Shown piece by piece: positions 60,969 through 64,000 of a stretch of 64,000 bases of DNA. Position 1 is the stretch's first letter. The number at the start of each line of letters is the position of its first letter. The notes under the pieces were generated by a model. The model had not been told where the DNA came from, did not search any database, and was given only the letters and a program-made list of their open reading frames with translations. The stretch is from Streptomyces xanthophaeus. GTDB taxonomy: Bacteria; Actinomycetota; Actinomycetes; Streptomycetales; Streptomycetaceae. Made by a program: the position numbers and the translations under genes. The DNA lies in contig NZ_CP076543.1 of NCBI RefSeq assembly GCF_030440515.1, positions 1,364,001 to 1,428,000 on the forward strand, written 5' to 3'.

Positions 60969-61029
60969 TTGCTCGTCTGAGGTCCGAGACACCGACCACC
61001 ACGCCCCACGGCTGAGCCGTCGGCTGTCT
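60969..61029 (+). promoter_or_regulatory. Structured leader with possible tiny uORF before the ABC-F gene
   Basis: TTG-CTC-GTC-TGA (60969-60980) follows a GGAG. Then AGACA-CCGAC (60987-60996) can pair with GTCGG-C-TGTCT (61019-61029), and inside it ACGGC (61008-61012) pairs with GCCGT (61016-61020); the two stems share bases. A tiny uORF followed by competing hairpins is the layout of ribosome-mediated attenuation seen ahead of some ABC-F resistance genes. This is suggestive only. Confidence 0.4.
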
Positions 61030-61070
61030 CCCCGCGTTGCACGCACCACTCACGCAACCTGGAGGCCTCC

Positions 61071-62717
61071 ATGAGTAACGCCCCTTCTTCTTTCATCACC
61101 TGCTCCGCACTGTCCTTCGACTGGCCCGACGGCACTCCCGTCTTCGACGGGTTCCATCTCACCGTCGGCCCGGGCCGAACCGGCCTGATCGGGCTCAACG
61201 GCTGCGGGAAATCCACCCTGCTGAAGCTGATCGCCGGCGAACTGACCCCGACCGAGGGCCAGTCCTCCGTCGCCGGCTCGGTCGGCTACCTCCCGCAGAA
61301 CGTCACCCTCGACACCGCGCTGCGCGTGGACGAGGCGCTCGGCATCCACACCACCCGGGCCGCGCTGCACGCCATCGAGGCGGGCGAGGCCACCGAGGCG
61401 AACTTCACCGCCGTCGGGGACGACTGGGATGTGGAGGAGCGGGCCCTGGCCACGCTCGACCAGCTCGGACTCGCCCGGATCGGCCTGGACCGTACCGTCG
61501 GCGAGCTCTCGGGCGGCGAGTCCGTGCTGCTGCGGCTGGCCGCCCTGCTGCTCGCCCGCCCCGACGTCCTGCTGCTGGACGAACCCACCAACAACCTGGA
61601 CCTGCGGGCCCGCAGCCGCCTGTACGCGGCGGTCGAGTCCTGGTCCGGGGTGATGCTCCTGGTCAGCCACGACCGGGAACTGCTGGAGCGGGTCGATCAG
61701 ATCGCCGACCTGCGTGACGGCGAAGTCCGCTGGTACGGGGGCAACTTCACGGCGTACGAGGACATGCTCGCCGCCGAGCAGGAGTCCGCCGAGCGGATGG
61801 TCCGGGTCGCGGAGGCCGACGTACAGCGGCAGAAGCGCGAACTGGCGGACGCCCAGGTCAAATTGGCGCGGCGCAAGCGGTACGGGCAGAAGATGTACGA
61901 CAACAAGCGCGAACCGAAGATCGTGATGGGTGCGCGCAAGCGCGCGGCCCAGGAGTCGGCGGGCAAGCACCGGACCATGCACACCGAGAAGCTGGCGCAG
62001 GCGAAGGAACGCCTGGACCAGGCGGTGGAGGCGGTGCGCGACGACGACGAGATCCGGATCCAGCTGCCCGCCACCCAGGTCCCGCCGGGGCGGCAGGTCC
62101 TGACCCTGAGCGATCTTCACCTGGCCCACGGAGCCGCCGTACCGGGTGAGTGGGAGCTGCGGGGGCCGGAGCGGATCGCCCTGGTGGGCCGCAACGGCTC
62201 AGGCAAGACCACGCTGCTGCGCACGATCGCGGGGCAGCTGCCGCCGGTGTCCGGGGCGGTGGTGGCGCATGTGACGACGCGGTTCCTGCCGCAGCGCCTC
62301 GACGTACTGGACGAGAGCCGTTCGGTGGTGGAGAACGTGGCGCGGTTCGCCCCGCAGGCCACCAACAACCTGATCCGGGCCCGGCTCGCGCACTTCCTGT
62401 TCCGCGGCGCCCGGGCGGACCGCCCGGCCGGCACGCTGTCGGGCGGCGAACGCTTCCGGGCGGCACTGGCGGCCCTGCTGCTGGCGGAGCCGGCTCCGCA
62501 GCTGCTCATGCTGGACGAGCCGACGAACAACCTGGACCTGTCGAGCGTGCGGCAGCTGACCGATGCGCTGGAGTCGTACGAGGGCGCACTCGTGGTGGCA
62601 AGCCACGACGTGCCGTTCCTGGAGTCGATCGGCATCACCCGATGGCTCCTGCTGGACGGCGAGCTGCGGCCGACGACGGCCGAGGAGGTCCGGGAGGAGC
62701 TGTGGTCGAGTGAGTGA
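61071..62717 (+). CDS. ABC-F family ATPase
   Basis: A 548-aa ABC-F protein with two ATPase domains and no membrane segment. Walker A boxes are GLNGCGKST (about 41-49) and GRNGSGKTT (about 373-381); both signatures read LSGGE and both Walker B ends read LDEPTNNLDL. A charged linker (about 228-325) separates the domains. The form resembles the Streptomyces resistance ABC-F group. GGAGG lies before ATG 61071, within a GGAGGCCTCC palindrome. It overlaps the next gene by eight bases. Confidence 0.92.
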   Translation: MSNAPSSFITCSALSFDWPDGTPVFDGFHLTVGPGRTGLIGLNGCGKSTLLKLIAGELTPTEGQSSVAGSVGYLPQNVTLDTALRVDEALGIHTTRAALHAIEAGEATEANFTAVGDDWDVEERALATLDQLGLARIGLDRTVGELSGGESVLLRLAALLLARPDVLLLDEPTNNLDLRARSRLYAAVESWSGVMLLVSHDRELLERVDQIADLRDGEVRWYGGNFTAYEDMLAAEQESAERMVRVAEADVQRQKRELADAQVKLARRKRYGQKMYDNKREPKIVMGARKRAAQESAGKHRTMHTEKLAQAKERLDQAVEAVRDDDEIRIQLPATQVPPGRQVLTLSDLHLAHGAAVPGEWELRGPERIALVGRNGSGKTTLLRTIAGQLPPVSGAVVAHVTTRFLPQRLDVLDESRSVVENVARFAPQATNNLIRARLAHFLFRGARADRPAGTLSGGERFRAALAALLLAEPAPQLLMLDEPTNNLDLSSVRQLTDALESYEGALVVASHDVPFLESIGITRWLLLDGELRPTTAEEVREELWSSE

Positions 62718-63120
62718 GACTGCGCCGCCGCCGGTTCCGGTTCCGGCGGCGGGGGCGGAGGCGGAGGCGGGGGCGGGGGCGGAGGCACCGATACCGCTGC
62801 CGCTGCTCGCGGACGTCTATCCCGCGCTGGTGTCGTTCCTGGCTTCGGAGCTGGCGGCCGAGGGCGAGCCGGCCCTGGCACAGGCGGTGGCGCGGTTGCG
62901 GTTCCACGGCTGGTGCACGTGCAGCCGGACCTGCAGCTACCTCCGCACCGCACCCGCGGACCGTGCCGGTATCGCCTGGCTCCATCTCGACGACGGGGAC
63001 ACCCCGCTCGTCCGGCTTCAGCTCGACCGTGAGCACACCTCCTTCGCGGGGATGGAGATCTGCACGTTCGAGCTGGGTCCCGCACCCGCGCTCGACCCCC
63101 ATCGGCCTGCCTGCGTGTGA
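62710..63120 (+). CDS. Conserved hypothetical protein with a Cys cluster
   Basis: A 136-aa protein from GTG 62710, overlapping the ABC-F gene. The N-terminal 30 residues are Ala/Glu/Pro/Gly-rich; the middle has GWCTCSRTCSYLRT (CxCxxxC), and the end is acidic with DPHRPACV. I do not recognise a family. Coupling suggests it may act with the ABC-F protein. Confidence 0.7.
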   Translation: MSETAPPPVPVPAAGAEAEAGAGAEAPIPLPLLADVYPALVSFLASELAAEGEPALAQAVARLRFHGWCTCSRTCSYLRTAPADRAGIAWLHLDDGDTPLVRLQLDREHTSFAGMEICTFELGPAPALDPHRPACV

Positions 63121-63291
63121 GCCGCGAGGGCAGGATCGCCGCGCAACCGGCGAAGCGGAACCGATTTCTTTCGTCAAAAACGGGGGCGGGAAACCACCTG
63201 TCGGCGTGATTTTGGCCCCCCAAGCCCCTCTCAGGCCCCCCATAAACTGCATAGATAGCTGGATGTAACCGGACATACACCTGCCGGGGGG

Positions 63292-63347
63292 TTGGCTGGT
63301 CTTGATGTCACGCTTAACCTACGACTCCGTAGGCTACGGAACCGTAG
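63292..63347 (+). promoter_or_regulatory. Promoter with tandem palindromic operators for the desaturase gene
   Basis: TTGGCT (63292-63297) and TAACCT (63315-63320) form a 17-bp spaced promoter. It overlaps CCTACG-ACTC-CGTAGG (63318-63333), and CTACGG-AA-CCGTAG (63334-63347) follows at once, so TACG/CGTA half-sites recur with 15-base period over the expected start of transcription. This is a typical repressor array. The remaining 63121-63291 spacer has no gene. Confidence 0.7.
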
Positions 63348-63375
63348 GTAGTTCGCTTTACACCCAGGAGTACCC

Positions 63376-64000
63376 GTGACGATCACCTCTCCCCACCTCG
63401 GCAGCTCGGAGGCGTGGACAGACGCCAAGCTGCTGTTCGCGCTGGAAGAGGTGGTCGAAAAGGAGCTCAACCGCCATCTGAAGGTCACCAAGGACTGGAT
63501 GCCCCACGAGTACGTCCCGTGGAGCGAGGGCCGGAACTTCCCGGGCTTCTTCGAGGACGGCGAAGCCTGGGACCCGCAGCAGTCCAAGGTCACCGACATC
63601 GGCAAGATCGCGCTGGTCGTGAACCTGCTGACCGAGGACAACCTCCCCAGCTACCACCACGAGATCGCGACGCTCTTCGGCCGCAACGGCGCCTGGGGCA
63701 CGTGGGTGCACCGCTGGACCGCCGAGGAGGGCCGCCACGGCATCGTGATGCGCGACTACCTGCTGGCCTCGCGCGCCGTGGACCCGGACAAGCTGGAAGC
63801 CTTCCGCATGCAGCACATGTCGGAGGGGTTCGAGTCCGACAACCGCCACTCCATGCTGCACTCGGTGGCGTACGTGGCCTTCCAGGAGCTCGCGACCCGC
63901 ATCTCGCACCGCAACACCGGCCACCAGTCCGGTGACCCGGTCTGCGACCGGATGCTGGCCCGCATCGCGCAGGACGAGAACCTGCACATGGTCTTCTACC
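63376..64000 (+). CDS. Acyl-ACP desaturase (ferritin-like di-iron), N-terminal part
   Basis: At least 208 residues run to the right edge without a stop. The di-iron ligand helices are seen: the first Glu in LTEDNLP (about 87), the E-E-G-R-H motif at 117-121, and DENLH at 200-204. The sequence PHEYVPWSEGRNF fits the plant-type stearoyl-ACP desaturase family of actinobacteria. It should add a double bond to a fatty acyl-ACP. GTG 63376 has AGGAG five bases upstream. The repressor-type palindromes upstream suggest control by lipid state. Confidence 0.93.
   Translation, partial: MTITSPHLGSSEAWTDAKLLFALEEVVEKELNRHLKVTKDWMPHEYVPWSEGRNFPGFFEDGEAWDPQQSKVTDIGKIALVVNLLTEDNLPSYHHEIATLFGRNGAWGTWVHRWTAEEGRHGIVMRDYLLASRAVDPDKLEAFRMQHMSEGFESDNRHSMLHSVAYVAFQELATRISHRNTGHQSGDPVCDRMLARIAQDENLHMVFY

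Noticed and set aside
1..64000. tRNA or rRNA genes
   Set aside because: No T-loop, anticodon-stem or rRNA signature was noticed in any intergenic stretch; this was by eye only.

Overview
The window is very GC-rich, with strong third-position GC bias, many GTG and some TTG starts, GGAGG-type ribosome binding sites, and long antisense open frames that are by-products of composition. An SsgA-like sporulation protein, a hopanoid cluster of the Streptomyces type, a SCO6745-family protein, a c-di-AMP riboswitch before a cell-wall hydrolase and a squalene/phytoene-type gene set all point to Streptomyces. The gene content resembles the S. coelicolor region around SCO67xx (recalled, not searched). No tRNA, rRNA, CRISPR array, insertion sequence or prophage was seen; this looks like ordinary chromosome, possibly an arm.

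Layout. 1-2713: a partial SGNH hydrolase, a LysM/M23 peptidoglycan hydrolase under a c-di-AMP riboswitch, and a tyrosine phosphatase. 2754-13024 (minus): a hopanoid operon, hpnC-hpnD-small ORF-hpnE-polyprenyl synthase-squalene hopene cyclase-hpnG-hpnH-class III aminotransferase. Nearly every junction overlaps or is a few bases. It makes squalene from farnesyl diphosphate, cyclises it, adds an adenosyl-derived side chain and aminates that side chain. 13389-20417 (minus): a seven-gene surface-polymer cluster with two CDP-alcohol phosphotransferases, a nucleotidyltransferase, a glycerol-1-phosphate-dehydrogenase-like enzyme, a GT2 glycosyltransferase and a TagGH-like ABC exporter. 20789-22875: a methyltransferase-acetyltransferase fusion and idi (IPP isomerase).

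22933-31680 is a mixed housekeeping/accessory stretch: anti-sigma-type ATPase, HdeD-like protein, enoyl-CoA hydratase, two adjacent PfpI-type proteins (one a GlxA regulator), ABC-F ATPase, SDR, and a membrane protein paired with an ImmA/IrrE-type metalloprotein. 31962-43130 holds Tex, a SCO6745-family protein behind a TetR-like palindrome, a PASTA-like membrane protein, a secreted M1 peptidase, an MpaB-type oxygenase, a secreted sphingomyelinase-like phosphodiesterase, a small Cys/His protein and an acyl-CoA ligase divergent from a MerR regulator.

44810-51790 (minus) is a five-gene beta-oxidation-type set (CaiB transferase, F420-type oxidoreductase, acyl-CoA dehydrogenase, thiolase, FadB-like enzyme), interrupted by an eight-unit 15-bp tandem repeat before the thiolase. 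52057-60248 carries a trans-acting enoyl reductase/saccharopine-dehydrogenase-like protein, endonuclease V divergent from a YciI protein, a GNAT, a BNR-repeat secreted protein, an amidohydrolase, a TetR regulator and an NCS1 permease. 60476-64000 ends with an SsgA-like protein, an ABC-F ATPase behind a structured leader, a Cys-containing unknown, and the start of an acyl-ACP desaturase whose promoter is covered by tandem palindromes. The strongest leads for unexplained biology are the surface-polymer cluster, the small coupled ORF inside the hopanoid operon, the desaturase operator array, and a set of apparently leaderless starts.
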